Shown: positions 43,182 through 52,215 of the stretch, piece after piece
Numbering within the stretch: the stretch's first letter is position 1
Layout: the number at the start of each line of letters is the position of its first letter
Origin: Actinomycetota bacterium
GTDB lineage: Bacteria; Actinomycetota; Actinomycetes; Actinomycetales; Dermatophilaceae
Direction of reading: 5' to 3'
Assembly (NCBI GenBank): GCA_020161815.1
Contig: JAIUOP010000002.1
Location: forward strand, 62,001 to 126,000
DNA length: 64,000 bases
Notes under the pieces: generated by a model
What the model saw: only the letters and a program-made list of their open reading frames with translations
Database searches by the model: none
Told to the model about the DNA's origin: nothing
Program-made: the position numbers and the translations under genes

Positions 43182-44099
43182 ATGACCGAGAACCCCACCA
43201 CCGCCACCTCCGAGGCCTCCGCCACCGGCACGACCCGGGTCAAGCGGGGCATGGCCGAGATGCTCAAGGGCGGCGTCATCATGGACGTGGTCACGCCCGA
43301 GCAGGCGAAGATCGCCGAGGACGCCGGTGCGGTCGCCGTCATGGCGCTCGAGCGGGTCCCCGCCGACATCCGGGCCCAGGGCGGCGTCTCGCGGATGAGT
43401 GACCCGGACATGATCGACGGCATCATCGCGGCCGTGTCGATCCCGGTCATGGCCAAGGCCCGCATCGGGCACTTCGTCGAGGCGCAGGTGCTGCAGAGCC
43501 TCGGCGTGGACTACATCGACGAGTCCGAGGTGCTCACGCCGGCCGACTACGCCAACCACATCGACAAGTGGGCCTTCACCGTCCCCTTCGTGTGCGGGGC
43601 GACCAACCTCGGCGAGGCGCTGCGCCGGATCACCGAGGGTGCAGCCATGATCCGCTCCAAGGGCGAGGCCGGCACCGGTGACGTCTCGAACGCGACGACG
43701 CACATGCGCCAGATCCGCCAGGAGATCCGCCGGCTCCAGAACCTCCCGGAGGACGAGCTCTACGTCGCCGCCAAGGAGCTGCAGGCGCCCTACGACCTGG
43801 TCAAGGAGGTCGCCGAGGCGGGCAAGCTCCCCGTCGTCCTCTTCACCGCCGGTGGCATCGCCACCCCGGCCGACGCGGCGATGATGATGCAGCTCGGCGC
43901 CGAGGGCGTCTTCGTCGGCTCCGGCATCTTCAAGTCCGGCAACCCGGCCCAGCGGGCCGAGGCGATCGTCAAGGCCACGACCTTCTTCGACGACCCGGAC
44001 GAGATCGCCAAGGTCTCCCGGGGCCTGGGCGAGGCCATGGTGGGCATCAACGTCGACGAGATCCCGCAGCCGCACCGCCTCGCCGAGCGCGGCTGGTGA
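43182..44099 (+). CDS. pdxS: Pyridoxal 5'-phosphate synthase lyase subunit PdxS
   Basis: A 305-aa TIM-barrel subunit that builds PLP from ribose 5-phosphate, glyceraldehyde 3-phosphate and ammonia supplied by Pdx[43 protein letters not shown] and the phosphate site GEAGTGDV and FTAGGIATP are all present. A likely -10 box TAGACT lies at 43121-43126. Its partner pdxT is 2.1 kb downstream, separated by a tiny membrane ORF and an inverted kynU-DUF5701 pair. Confidence 0.96.
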   Translation: MTENPTTATSEASATGTTRVKRGMAEMLKGGVIMDVVTPEQAKIAEDAGAVAVMALERVPADIRAQGGVSRMSDPDMIDGIIAAVSIPVMAKARIGHFVEAQVLQSLGVDYIDESEVLTPADYANHIDKWAFTVPFVCGATNLGEALRRITEGAAMIRSKGEAGTGDVSNATTHMRQIRQEIRRLQNLPEDELYVAAKELQAPYDLVKEVAEAGKLPVVLFTAGGIATPADAAMMMQLGAEGVFVGSGIFKSGNPAQRAEAIVKATTFFDDPDEIAKVSRGLGEAMVGINVDEIPQPHRLAERGW

Positions 44100-44103
44100 C
44101 CCG

Positions 44104-44211
44104 ATGAGCACGCTCGGACTGCTCTTCGCGCTCGTCGTGGCGGTCCTGGGCGTCGGCGTGTTCCTCGGCCTCATGGCCCTCATCGTCTGGGCCCTGAACC
44201 GCCGGTCCTGA
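44104..44211 (+). CDS. Putative 35-aa membrane microprotein
   Basis: An ATG 4 nt after the pdxS stop opens a 35-codon frame encoding one hydrophobic helix (LLFALVVAVLGVGVFLGLMA) that ends LNRRS. This is the composition of a small single-pass membrane protein with a cytoplasmic basic end. There is no strong ribosome-binding site, so it would depend on coupling to pdxS. No function can be assigned; chance is the main alternative. Confidence 0.45.
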   Translation: MSTLGLLFALVVAVLGVGVFLGLMALIVWALNRRS

Positions 44212-44227
44212 CCCCGGGCGCGTCACG

Positions 44228-45466
44228 TCACGTCACGGTGGCGCGGGCCCGGTGCTCGGGCCGGGTGTGCTCCCCGCCACGCAGCACCGCGGCCAGGTGC
44301 TCGGCCGCGCGCAGCACGTCCGCGTGCGAGAGGTAGAGCGGCGCGAACCCGAGGCGCACGATGTCCGGCTCCCGGAAGTCGCCGATCACCCCGCGTGCGA
44401 TGAGCGCCTGCACCACGGCATACGCGTGCGGGTGCCGCAGGCTCACCTGGGAGCCCCGACGGGCCTCCTCGCGAGGGGTGGCCACAGCCACGTCCGGGAC
44501 GAGCACGTCGAGGCAGTCGAGCAAGAACCCGGTGAGCGAGAGTGATCGCCGCCTGAGGTCGGCCAGCCCCAGGCCGTCGTATGCCGTGAGCGCAGCTTCC
44601 AGCGCCAGCATCGACAGCAGCGGGGGAGTGCCCACCCGGCCGCGTGAGATCCCCGGTGCGGGAACGTAGTCGGGAGACATCGCGAAGGGCGTGGCGTGCC
44701 CGTTCCAGCCGGTCAGGGGCTGCCTGAAGTCGCCCTGGTGGCGGTGCGCGACGTGCAGGAAGGCGGGAGCGCCGGGGCCGCCGTTGAGGTACTTGTAGCC
44801 GCACCCGACGGCGAGGTCGACCTCGTGGGCGTCGAGGGCGACGTCGAGGACACCGGCCGAGTGGCACAGGTCCCAGCAGACGAGCCCGCCGACCGCGTGC
44901 GCCGCTCGGGTGATCCCGGGCAGGTCCCAGAGCTCGCCGGTGCGGTAGTCCACGGAGCTGTAGGTCGCGACCAGGAGGTCAGTGCCCAGCTCGTCGATCC
45001 GCTGCGCCGCCTCGGCGGGAGGCACCAGCTCCAGCGTGAGGTTGGCTGTGCGACAGGCGGACTCGGCAATGTAGAGATCGGTCGGGAACGAGTCGGGGTC
45101 GGTGAGCACGACCGTGCGACCGGGACGCAGGGACGGAGCCCCCGCGATCGCCTTGAACAGGTTCACCGAGGTCGAGTCCGAGCAGACCACCTGACCTGGC
45201 GCCGCCCCGACGATGGCGCCGATGGCGTCCCCGACCCGGGTCTGGGCGCCCCACCAGTCGTGGGTGTTCCAGCTCGCGATGAGGTCCTGTCCCCACTGTC
45301 GCTCGACGACGTCGGTGACGACCGCCGTCACGGCCGAGGGCAGGGCCCCCAGCGAGTTGCCGTCGAGGTAGACCACGCCGGCCGGCAGCCGGAAGCGGTC
45401 CCGCCGATCGGTCGAGCGGTGCAGCTCGTCGAGCCGGTGGGCCGTGGAGGTCAGCGTTGACGTCAC
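44228..45466 (-). CDS. kynU: Kynureninase
   Basis: A 412-aa PLP enzyme that cleaves kynurenine (or 3-hydroxykynurenine) to anthranilate and alanine. YLDGNSLGALP near the N-terminus, VCSDSTSVNLFKA, CWDLCHSAGVL with a PLP-binding Asp and GCGYKYLNGGPGAPAF with the PLP lysine are the family landmarks. No other kynurenine-pathway gene is in the window. The GTG at 45466 overlaps the stop of the upstream DUF5701 gene (GTGA), and TACCGT exactly 6 nt upstream could also drive a leaderless transcript. It sits, inverted, between pdxS and pdxT, which make its cofactor. Confidence 0.93.
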   Translation of the reverse strand: MTSTLTSTAHRLDELHRSTDRRDRFRLPAGVVYLDGNSLGALPSAVTAVVTDVVERQWGQDLIASWNTHDWWGAQTRVGDAIGAIVGAAPGQVVCSDSTSVNLFKAIAGAPSLRPGRTVVLTDPDSFPTDLYIAESACRTANLTLELVPPAEAAQRIDELGTDLLVATYSSVDYRTGELWDLPGITRAAHAVGGLVCWDLCHSAGVLDVALDAHEVDLAVGCGYKYLNGGPGAPAFLHVAHRHQGDFRQPLTGWNGHATPFAMSPDYVPAPGISRGRVGTPPLLSMLALEAALTAYDGLGLADLRRRSLSLTGFLLDCLDVLVPDVAVATPREEARRGSQVSLRHPHAYAVVQALIARGVIGDFREPDIVRLGFAPLYLSHADVLRAAEHLAAVLRGGEHTRPEHRARATVT

Positions 45467-46101
45467 CCCGACACGGTATGCCGTGTGGCGCAGGACGCGA
45501 TGCCCAGCCAGGTGTGCCGGTTGCCCCACCAGCACCACCCAAGCTTGGGGGCGCCCCGCCGGTGGCGACCGTCGCGGCCGGTGCCATTGCTGATCCACAG
45601 CGCCGGGGTGCGCGCGTCGTAACCCCCGGCAGCGCGGGGCCGGCGGGAGCCGATCGTCATGAAGCAGTGGCCTCGCTCCAGCACCTCGGGCTGGACGAGC
45701 ACCCAGTGCAGGCCCTCCTCGACAGTGAGCGGCGAGCGTCCCGCGGCGAGCAGCTCCGGCAGCACCTCGGCGGGTGTCCGGTCGGCGAACTCGTCGCCGC
45801 GGTCGATGCCCTCGACCACGTAGGGCACCGGTGGCGCTACCGCCTCCGGCGTGGGGCCGAAGTCGTCGACGTCCACCATGTCGACCACGACGAAGCCGGC
45901 TCGGTCGCCCCGCCGCATCAGGGGCGCCAGGGCCGAGGCCCGGGCGCCGCTGACGAGGAGTGACCCCGGGGGAGAAGACGCCGCCACGGACCGAAGGCTC
46001 CTCGCGGTGAGCCCGACGAGCTCGTGGACGCCGAGCGTGACGAGGGCCTCGGCCTGTGCGGCCGGTGAGGGAAGCGGGGGCACGGGCACGGTCGACGGCA
46101 C
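45463..46101 (-). CDS. DUF5701 family protein
   Basis: A 212-aa protein of unknown function. The C-terminal part has ERGHCFMTIGSRRPR, TPALWISNGTGRDGRHRRG and LGWCWWGNRHTWLG, Trp- and His-rich blocks that fit the DUF5701 family. No signal peptide or membrane helix is present. The GTG at 46101 has AAGGAG with 7-nt spacing. It is translationally coupled to kynU. Confidence 0.75.
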   Translation of the reverse strand: MPSTVPVPPLPSPAAQAEALVTLGVHELVGLTARSLRSVAASSPPGSLLVSGARASALAPLMRRGDRAGFVVVDMVDVDDFGPTPEAVAPPVPYVVEGIDRGDEFADRTPAEVLPELLAAGRSPLTVEEGLHWVLVQPEVLERGHCFMTIGSRRPRAAGGYDARTPALWISNGTGRDGRHRRGAPKLGWCWWGNRHTWLGIASCATRHTVSG

Positions 46102-46173
46102 GAGGCGTCTCCTTCGGTGGGCTGAATGGGGATCAACGCCGGGGCGGTGACGATCGTTCCGGGCACCACGGCA

Positions 46174-46179
46174 TACGAT
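46174..46179 (+). promoter_or_regulatory. -10 box of pdxT formed by the recurrent octamer
   Basis: TACGAT, preceded by CGGCA, lies 9 nt before the GTG of pdxT and predicts a leader of only about 3 nt. GGCATACGATCT here is identical to the pabB -10 region. Confidence 0.5.
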
Positions 46180-46188
46180 CTGGGACTC

Positions 46189-46797
46189 GTGAAGCCCGTC
46201 GCGCCCACCATTGGCGTCCTCGCCGTCCAGGGGGACGTGCGCGAGCACGCCCGCGCTCTGGAGGCCTGCGGCGCCCGCGCCGTCACTGTGCGCCGGCCCG
46301 GTGAGGTCGGTGCGCTCGACGGCCTCGTCGTCCCGGGCGGGGAGTCGACCGTCATGGACAAGCTGGTCCGGGCCTTCGGCCTGCAGGAGCCGCTCCGCGC
46401 CCGCATCGCCGACGGCCTTCCGGTCTACGGCTCCTGCGCGGGGATGATCATGCTGGCCGACCGGCTCGCCGACGGCACCGCCGACCAGCAGACGCTCGGC
46501 GGCCTCGACATCACGGTGCGCCGCAATGCCTTCGGGCGCCAGGTTGACTCCTTCGAGGAGGACCTGCGCATCCGCGAGCTCGGTCCCGAGCCCGTGCGCG
46601 CGGTCTTCATCCGCGCTCCCTGGGTCGAGCAGTGGGGTCCCGGCGTCGAGGTGCTCGCCGCCGTCGAGCGCCAGGGGATGCGGCACCCGGTCGCCATCCG
46701 GCAGGGCGCCCTGCTCGCGACCTCCTTCCACCCGGAGGTCACGGGTGACCTGCGCTTCCACCAGCACTTCGTCGACCTGGTCGGTCGCCGCGCCTGA
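46189..46797 (+). CDS. pdxT: Pyridoxal 5'-phosphate synthase glutaminase subunit PdxT
   Basis: A 202-aa class I glutaminase that feeds ammonia to PdxS. The nucleophile Cys is in [14 protein letters not shown] and [12 protein letters not shown] are family motifs, and the His-Glu pair is in [10 protein letters not shown]. The GTG at 46189 is favoured by the near-adjacent -10 box. It precedes yebC, as in Mycobacterium. Confidence 0.95.
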   Translation: MKPVAPTIGVLAVQGDVREHARALEACGARAVTVRRPGEVGALDGLVVPGGESTVMDKLVRAFGLQEPLRARIADGLPVYGSCAGMIMLADRLADGTADQQTLGGLDITVRRNAFGRQVDSFEEDLRIRELGPEPVRAVFIRAPWVEQWGPGVEVLAAVERQGMRHPVAIRQGALLATSFHPEVTGDLRFHQHFVDLVGRRA

Positions 46798-46872
46798 CCG
46801 CCGTAAGATTCTCGGTCGGACCTGAACGCGCCGGCGAGAGCCGGACCACGACGAGACAGACGAGGGAGCGCC

Positions 46873-47628
46873 ATGAGCGGCCACTCCAAGTGGGCGACCA
46901 CCAAGCACAAGAAGGCGGCGATCGACGCCAAGCGCGGCAAGCTCTTCGCCAAGCTGATCAAGAACATCGAGGTCGCCGCCCGCACCGGTGGCGGCGACAT
47001 CAACGGCAACCCCACGCTCTACGACGCGGTCCAGAAGGCCAAGAAGTCCTCGGTCCCCAATGACAACATCGACCGCGCCGTCAAGCGCGGGTCGGGTGCC
47101 GAGGCCGGCGGTGCCGACTGGCAGAACATCACCTACGAGGGCTACGCGCCCGGCGGTGTGGCCCTGCTCATCGAGTGCCTCACCGACAACCGCAACCGTG
47201 CGGCCGCCGAGGTCCGCACGGCGCTGTCCCGCAACGGTGGCAACCTCGCCGACCCCGGCTCGGTCGCCTATGTCTTCGACCGCAAGGGCGTGGTCATCGT
47301 CCCCAAGGGTGACCGGTCCGAGGACGACATCCTCGAGGTCGTGCTCGAGGCGGGCGCTGAGGAGGTCAACGACAACGGCGACACCTGGGAGATCGTCTCC
47401 GAGGCCACCGACTTCGTCGCGGTCCGCAAGGCCGTCCAGGACGCCGGCATCGACTACGACTCGGCCGAGGCGTCGTGGGTGCCGAACCTGCAGGTGCCAC
47501 TCGACCTCGAGGGCGCGAAGAAGATGATCCGCGTCATCGAGGCCCTCGAGGACTCCGACGACGTGCAGGACGTCTTCGCCAACGGCGACATCCCGGACGA
47601 GGTGCTGGCCCAGCTCGACGAGGAGTGA
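46873..47628 (+). CDS. YebC/PmpR family DNA-binding protein
   Basis: A 251-aa protein of the YebC/TACO1 family, starting [25 protein letters not shown], with three domains as usual. The family has been described as transcriptional regulators and, more recently, as factors that help translation of difficult motifs. GAGGGAGC precedes the ATG, and a -10 box TAAGAT (46804-46809) lies about 64 nt upstream. The position before ruvC is conserved in actinobacteria. Confidence 0.95.
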   Translation: MSGHSKWATTKHKKAAIDAKRGKLFAKLIKNIEVAARTGGGDINGNPTLYDAVQKAKKSSVPNDNIDRAVKRGSGAEAGGADWQNITYEGYAPGGVALLIECLTDNRNRAAAEVRTALSRNGGNLADPGSVAYVFDRKGVVIVPKGDRSEDDILEVVLEAGAEEVNDNGDTWEIVSEATDFVAVRKAVQDAGIDYDSAEASWVPNLQVPLDLEGAKKMIRVIEALEDSDDVQDVFANGDIPDEVLAQLDEE

Positions 47629-47684
47629 GCCCTCCCCGCGTGTCGGTCCGCCCCGGCGTGGCCGGCGACGCGTAGCGTTCCCTC

Positions 47685-47700
47685 TCGAACACGTGTTCTG
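47685..47700 (+). promoter_or_regulatory. SOS box (LexA site) upstream of ruvCAB
   Basis: TCGAACACGTGTTCTG matches the actinobacterial LexA consensus CGAAC-N4-GTTC. It lies 44 nt before the ruvC start, in the promoter region, so ruvC-ruvA-ruvB should be induced by DNA damage. Confidence 0.75.
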
Positions 47701-47743
47701 GCTCGGCGGTGCTCGTCGAGATCGACCGGAGAGGAAGGCTGGC

Positions 47744-48256
47744 GTGCGCGTTCTCGGCGTCGACCCCGGGCTGACCCGCTGTGGGCTCGGCGTCGTCGAC
47801 GGCCGACCCGGCCGCGCCAGCATGGTTGCGGTGGGGGTCGTGCGCACGCCCGCGACCGCCGACCCGGGGGAGCGCCTGGTCTACCTCGAGCAGGAGCTCG
47901 AGAGCTGGCTCACCAGGTTCGAGCCGGACGTGGTCGCGATCGAGCGGGTCTTCGCCGATGTCAACGTCGCCTCGGTCATGACGACCGCGCACGCGACCGC
48001 CATCGCCCTGCTCGCCGCGGCCAAGCGGGGGATCCCGGTCCACTTCCACACCCCGACCGAGGTCAAGGCGGCGGTCACCGGCACCGGTCGCGCCGAGAAG
48101 GCCCAGATCGGGTCGATGGTCATGCGCATCCTGGCCCTCGACGCGGCCCCGCGCCCGGCCGATGCCGCCGACGCCCTGGCCCTGGCCATCTGCCACCTCT
48201 GGCGCGGACAGGCCCAGGGCCGCCTCGCCGCCCTCGCCGCTGGGGCGCGGTCATGA
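47744..48256 (+). CDS. ruvC: Crossover junction endodeoxyribonuclease RuvC
   Basis: A 170-aa Holliday junction resolvase. The first catalytic Asp is in [12 protein letters not shown], the Glu in [12 protein letters not shown], and the terminal Asp residues in [16 protein letters not shown]. The GTG at 47744 has GAGAGGAAGG upstream. It leads the ruvC-ruvA-ruvB operon under an SOS box and overlaps ruvA by ATGA. Confidence 0.96.
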   Translation: MRVLGVDPGLTRCGLGVVDGRPGRASMVAVGVVRTPATADPGERLVYLEQELESWLTRFEPDVVAIERVFADVNVASVMTTAHATAIALLAAAKRGIPVHFHTPTEVKAAVTGTGRAEKAQIGSMVMRILALDAAPRPADAADALALAICHLWRGQAQGRLAALAAGARS

Positions 48257-48861
48257 TCGCCTCGCTGACCGGCACCGTCGGCGCCGGGGGCCTGGACCGT
48301 CTCACCCTCGTCGTCGGGGGCGTCGGGTTGCTCGTCCACACCACGCCGGCGACGGCGTCCGCGGCCCGTCGCGGCCAGGACCTCACGCTCTCGACGACCC
48401 TGGTGGTGCGTGAGGACTCGCTGACCCTCTTCGGCTTCGGCAGCGAGGACGAGCGCGACATGTTCGAGATCGTCCAGTCGGTCTCGGGTGTGGGGCCGCG
48501 CATCGCCCTGGCCATGCTCTCGGTCCTCGGCCCCGACGAGCTGCGCGCCGCGCTCTCGACCGGCGACACCCGGACGCTGACCACGGTGCCCGGCATCGGG
48601 GCCAAGTCCGCGCAACGCCTCGTCCTCGAGCTCAAGGACAAGGTCGCCGGTATGCCGTCCGGTGCTGTGCCGTCGCCGGGCTCGGCGCCGGCGGGGCCGT
48701 CCGGAGCGGAGTGGCGGGAGCAGGTGGGTGAGGCCCTCGTCGGCCTCGGCTGGTCGGCCAAGCAGGCCGGCGACGCCGTCGACAAGGTCGCGGCGAGCGC
48801 CCCCGAGGACGCTGACATCGCGGCCTACCTCCGCCTGGCCCTGCGGGAGCTGCGGCGATGA
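48253..48861 (+). CDS. ruvA: Holliday junction branch migration protein RuvA
   Basis: A 202-aa DNA-binding subunit: N-terminal OB fold, tandem helix-hairpin-helix motifs ([13 protein letters not shown] and [13 protein letters not shown]) and a C-terminal RuvB-contacting domain after a Pro/Ser/Gly linker. It overlaps both neighbours by 4 nt (ATGA), so the three Ruv proteins are made together. Confidence 0.96.
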   Translation: MIASLTGTVGAGGLDRLTLVVGGVGLLVHTTPATASAARRGQDLTLSTTLVVREDSLTLFGFGSEDERDMFEIVQSVSGVGPRIALAMLSVLGPDELRAALSTGDTRTLTTVPGIGAKSAQRLVLELKDKVAGMPSGAVPSPGSAPAGPSGAEWREQVGEALVGLGWSAKQAGDAVDKVAASAPEDADIAAYLRLALRELRR

Positions 48862-49991
48862 GCGAGGGCTTCCACAGCGAGATCCGCGAGGGCGACGGAT
48901 CCCTCGACGCCACCGCCCGCATCGTCGACGCCGGCGGCAGCGACGACGAGCGGCTGGTCGAGGCCGCGCTGCGCCCCAAGCGGCTGGCCGAGTTCCCGGG
49001 CCAGCCGCGGGTCCGTGACCAGCTCGGCCTGGTGCTCGAGGCGGCGCGCCGCCGGGGCAGCGTCCCCGACCACGTGCTGCTCAGTGGGCCCCCCGGCCTG
49101 GGCAAGACGACCCTGGCGATGATCGTCGCCGCCGAGCTGGAGCGCCCGATCCGCGTGACGAGCGGGCCCGCGATCCAGCACGCCGGTGACCTGGCCGCCG
49201 TTCTGTCCTCCCTCGACGAGGGCGAGGTGCTCTTCCTCGACGAGATCCATCGGATGAGCCGGTCCGCCGAGGAGATGCTCTACCTGGCGATGGAGGACTT
49301 CCGCGTCGACGTGATCGTGGGCAAGGGGCCGGGGGCCACGGCGATCCCGCTGGAGCTGCCTCCCTTCACCGTCGTGGGCGCCACGACGCGCGCCGGCCTG
49401 CTCCCGGCGCCGCTGCGCGACCGCTTCGGGTTCACCGGCCACCTCGACTACTACGAGGTCGCCGACCTCGTGACGATCCTGCAGCGCTCGGCCCGTCTGC
49501 TCGACGTCGATGCCGACCCCGACGGGATCACCGAGATCGCGGGACGCTCGCGCGGTACCCCCCGGATCGCCAACCGGCTTCTGCGTCGAGTTCGTGACTG
49601 GGCCCAGGTCCACGGCGACGGCCACGTCGGCCGGCACGCGGCGCTGGCGGCGTTGGCGCTCTTCGATGTCGACGAGGCGGGGCTGGACCGCCTCGACCGC
49701 GCCGTCCTCGAGGCACTGTGTCGTCGCTTCGGTGGCGGGCCCGTCGGGCTGTCCACGCTGGCGGTCGCGGTGGGTGAAGAGACCGACACCGTCGAGACCG
49801 TCGCCGAGCCCTACCTCGTGCGGGAGGGCTACCTCGTGCGCACCCCGCGGGGCAGGGCCGCCTCGCCGCGGGCCTGGTCGCACCTGGGCCTGACGCCGCC
49901 GCAGGAGGCCTCCGCGGGCACGGGCGCGGCGCGCTCCGGTGCCCAGTCCGAGCTCCCCCTGGGCGAGCTCACCGGCCGATTCTCGAGCTGA
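48858..49991 (+). CDS. ruvB: Holliday junction branch migration DNA helicase RuvB
   Basis: A 377-aa AAA+ motor. The Walker A is [14 protein letters not shown], Walker B is LFLDEIHRM, sensor 1 is GATTRAGLL and the arginine finger region is [17 protein letters not shown]. The N-terminal ~35 and C-terminal ~30 residues are longer than in E. coli, the latter Ala/Gly/Ser-rich. Confidence 0.97.
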   Translation: MSEGFHSEIREGDGSLDATARIVDAGGSDDERLVEAALRPKRLAEFPGQPRVRDQLGLVLEAARRRGSVPDHVLLSGPPGLGKTTLAMIVAAELERPIRVTSGPAIQHAGDLAAVLSSLDEGEVLFLDEIHRMSRSAEEMLYLAMEDFRVDVIVGKGPGATAIPLELPPFTVVGATTRAGLLPAPLRDRFGFTGHLDYYEVADLVTILQRSARLLDVDADPDGITEIAGRSRGTPRIANRLLRRVRDWAQVHGDGHVGRHAALAALALFDVDEAGLDRLDRAVLEALCRRFGGGPVGLSTLAVAVGEETDTVETVAEPYLVREGYLVRTPRGRAASPRAWSHLGLTPPQEASAGTGAARSGAQSELPLGELTGRFSS

Positions 49992-50019
49992 GCACCCGCG
50001 CCCACCGGCGCGCGCCTCG

Positions 50020-50049
50020 TTGGTCCCGGCGTGAGGGGTCACCTAGGAT
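50020..50049 (+). promoter_or_regulatory. Promoter of yajC-secD-secF-apt
   Basis: TTGGTC (50020-50025) and TAGGAT (50044-50049) with an 18-nt spacer lie 80 nt upstream of yajC, a good match to a housekeeping promoter. The following genes overlap one another, so they are probably one transcript. Confidence 0.6.
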
Positions 50050-50128
50050 GAGTCGACGGCCCGGTGCACACCGGGCCTCCGCGTGGTCCCGTCGGGATCG
50101 CCCGTGCACTGACGAAGGAACACGTTCG

Positions 50129-50410
50129 ATGCAAAGCGGTGCCGGATACGGCAACCTGATCCTCCTGGCCCTCCCGTTGCTGCTCCTGGGCTTCCTCGCC
50201 CTCAGCCAGCGCCGGCGCACCAAGGAAATGGCGGCGATCCAGGCCTCGCTCGTCGTGGGGGACGAGGTGATGACGAGCTCGGGCCTCTACGGTCGCCTGG
50301 TCTCGCTCGACGACGACATCGCCACCCTCGAGATCGCTCCCGGGGTGCAGGTCCGCTTCGACCGACGCGCCCTCGTCAGGGCTCCGCAGCCGCGTCCCGA
50401 GGCCGGCTGA
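50129..50410 (+). CDS. yajC: Preprotein translocase subunit YajC
   Basis: A 93-aa protein with one N-terminal transmembrane helix (LILLALPLLLLGFLALS), a QRRRTKEM junction and the small conserved domain VVGDEVMTSSGLYGRLVSLDDD. YajC associates with SecDF at the Sec translocon. The ATG at 50129 has AAGGAA upstream. It overlaps secD by 1 nt (TGATG). Confidence 0.94.
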   Translation: MQSGAGYGNLILLALPLLLLGFLALSQRRRTKEMAAIQASLVVGDEVMTSSGLYGRLVSLDDDIATLEIAPGVQVRFDRRALVRAPQPRPEAG

Positions 50411-52215
50411 TGGCCGCCACCTGGCACACCCTCGCCCGCCGGGCGCTGCTCGCGACCACCCTGCTCACGGTCGCCCTCGTCGCCCTCCTCGGCGGGGCCC
50501 ACGTGTGGAGCGACGGCCGCCTCACGCCCAAGCTCGGCCTGGACCTCGAGGGCGGCACCCAGATGATCCTCGAGCCCCGGCTGGTGGGCACCCAGGACGT
50601 GAGCCCGGAGCAGATCAGCCAGGCTCGCGACATCATCGTCCAGCGGGTCGACGCCGGTGGCATCTCCGGCGCCGAGGTCACCACCCAGGGTGGCCGCAAC
50701 ATCGTCGTGTCCATCCCGGGCACGCCGACCGAGTCGACCCTCAACGCGATCCGGCGTTCCTCGCAGATGCAGTTCCGCCCGGTGCTCGTCGAGGGTTCGG
50801 GGGTCCCGGTCCCCTCCGCGTCGCCCTCTGCCTCCCCGTCGACCGATCCCAACGCCTCGCCGTCCCCGTCGGCCGCCGATGGCACGACGGTGACCCCGAC
50901 CGATCCCTCGGCCAGCCCGGCGGCCCAGAGTGGCCTGCCCGAGGCGCTCACCGCCGAGACTCCCTCGCCGACGCCCAGCACGTCGGCGAGCCCGAGTGCC
51001 TCGCCCAGTGCGTCACCGAGTGCCTCGTCCGGCGAGTCGACCACCGGGTCGGTCGACGTCAACGCTGCCACGAGCCTGGACCAGGTCACCCCCGAGCTGC
51101 AGGCGCTCTTCACCGCCCTCAACTGCGCCGACCCCGGTGTCCTCGACAACCTCATCGACGACCCGGCCAAGCCGCTCGTCACCTGCGACCAGACCGGCGC
51201 CATCAAGTACATCCTGGGCCCGGTCGTCGTGCCCGGCTCCGAGATCAAGGACGCGGGTGCCGGCTACCGGGCGCTGCCCAATGGCCAGGCCAGCAATGTC
51301 GTCGAGATCCAGCTGACCCTGCAGGACACCGGCACCAAGGCCTACGGCGACGTGTCCCGGCTCATGGTGAACCTGCCCGAGCCGCAGAACCAGCTCGCCG
51401 CGACCCTCGACAGCCGGGTCATCGTCGCTCCCCGGTTCAACGAGGCCATCCTCGACGGGCGGGCGAGCATCACCGGGCAGTTCACCATCGCCTCCGCGCG
51501 CGACCTGGCGCAGCAGCTGAAGTTCGGCGCCCTGCCGATGTCCTTCGACCTCCAGACGCGTGAGCAGATCAGCCCGACCCTGGGCTCGGAGCAGCTGCGC
51601 TACGGCCTCATCGCCGGCCTGGTGGGCCTGCTCCTCGTCGTCGGCTACTCGATCGCGCAGTACCGCGTCCTCGGCCTGGTCACCGTGTCCTCGATCGTCC
51701 TCGCCGGCCTGCTCACCTACCTCGCGATCACGATCCTGGGCTGGTCGCACAACTACCGGCTGGACATGGCCGGCGTCACCGGCCTGATCATCGCCATCGG
51801 CTTCACCGCCGACTCGTTCATCGTCTACTTCGAGCGGATCCGCGACGAGCTCCGGTCCGGCCGCTCGCTGGAGAGTGCGGTGGCCCAGGGCTGGAACCGT
51901 GCCAAGCGGACCATCCTCGCCGCCGACGGCGTCAACTTCCTCGCGGCGCTCGTGCTCTACCTGCTCGCGTCCTCCGGGGTGCGCGGCTTCGCCTTCACCC
52001 TGGGCTTGACCACCCTGATCGACCTCTTCGTGGTCTTCTTCTTCTCGCACCCGGTCGTGGCCCTCCTCGCCCGCCGGCCCTTCTTCCGGGACGGGCACCG
52101 GTGGTCGGGCCTGGACCCGACCCGCCTGGGCGTGGCCAAGCGCACGTACGCCGGTCGCGGGAGGTTCGCCCCCGCCCGACCTGCCGCCACCGGCGGCGAA
52201 GGGAGCGCGTCGTGA
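50410..52215 (+). CDS. secD: Protein translocase subunit SecD
   Basis: A 601-aa RND-type membrane protein that uses the proton gradient to pull exported proteins across the membrane. It has an N-terminal helix, a large periplasmic domain (LDLEGGTQMILEPRL start, GRASITGQFT later) and a C-terminal five-helix block (LIAGLVGLLLVVGYSIAQYR, GLIIAIGFTADSFIVYFERI with the conserved Asp). A Ser/Pro/Thr/Ala-rich insertion of about 80 residues (about 133-215) interrupts the periplasmic domain. It overlaps secF by 4 nt. Confidence 0.95.
   Translation: MAATWHTLARRALLATTLLTVALVALLGGAHVWSDGRLTPKLGLDLEGGTQMILEPRLVGTQDVSPEQISQARDIIVQRVDAGGISGAEVTTQGGRNIVVSIPGTPTESTLNAIRRSSQMQFRPVLVEGSGVPVPSASPSASPSTDPNASPSPSAADGTTVTPTDPSASPAAQSGLPEALTAETPSPTPSTSASPSASPSASPSASSGESTTGSVDVNAATSLDQVTPELQALFTALNCADPGVLDNLIDDPAKPLVTCDQTGAIKYILGPVVVPGSEIKDAGAGYRALPNGQASNVVEIQLTLQDTGTKAYGDVSRLMVNLPEPQNQLAATLDSRVIVAPRFNEAILDGRASITGQFTIASARDLAQQLKFGALPMSFDLQTREQISPTLGSEQLRYGLIAGLVGLLLVVGYSIAQYRVLGLVTVSSIVLAGLLTYLAITILGWSHNYRLDMAGVTGLIIAIGFTADSFIVYFERIRDELRSGRSLESAVAQGWNRAKRTILAADGVNFLAALVLYLLASSGVRGFAFTLGLTTLIDLFVVFFFSHPVVALLARRPFFRDGHRWSGLDPTRLGVAKRTYAGRGRFAPARPAATGGEGSAS

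Noticed and set aside
46126..46188. Longer pdxT beginning at an ATG at 46126
   Set aside because: The extra residues have no similarity to PdxT, and the -10 box at 46174-46179 would lie inside the coding region.
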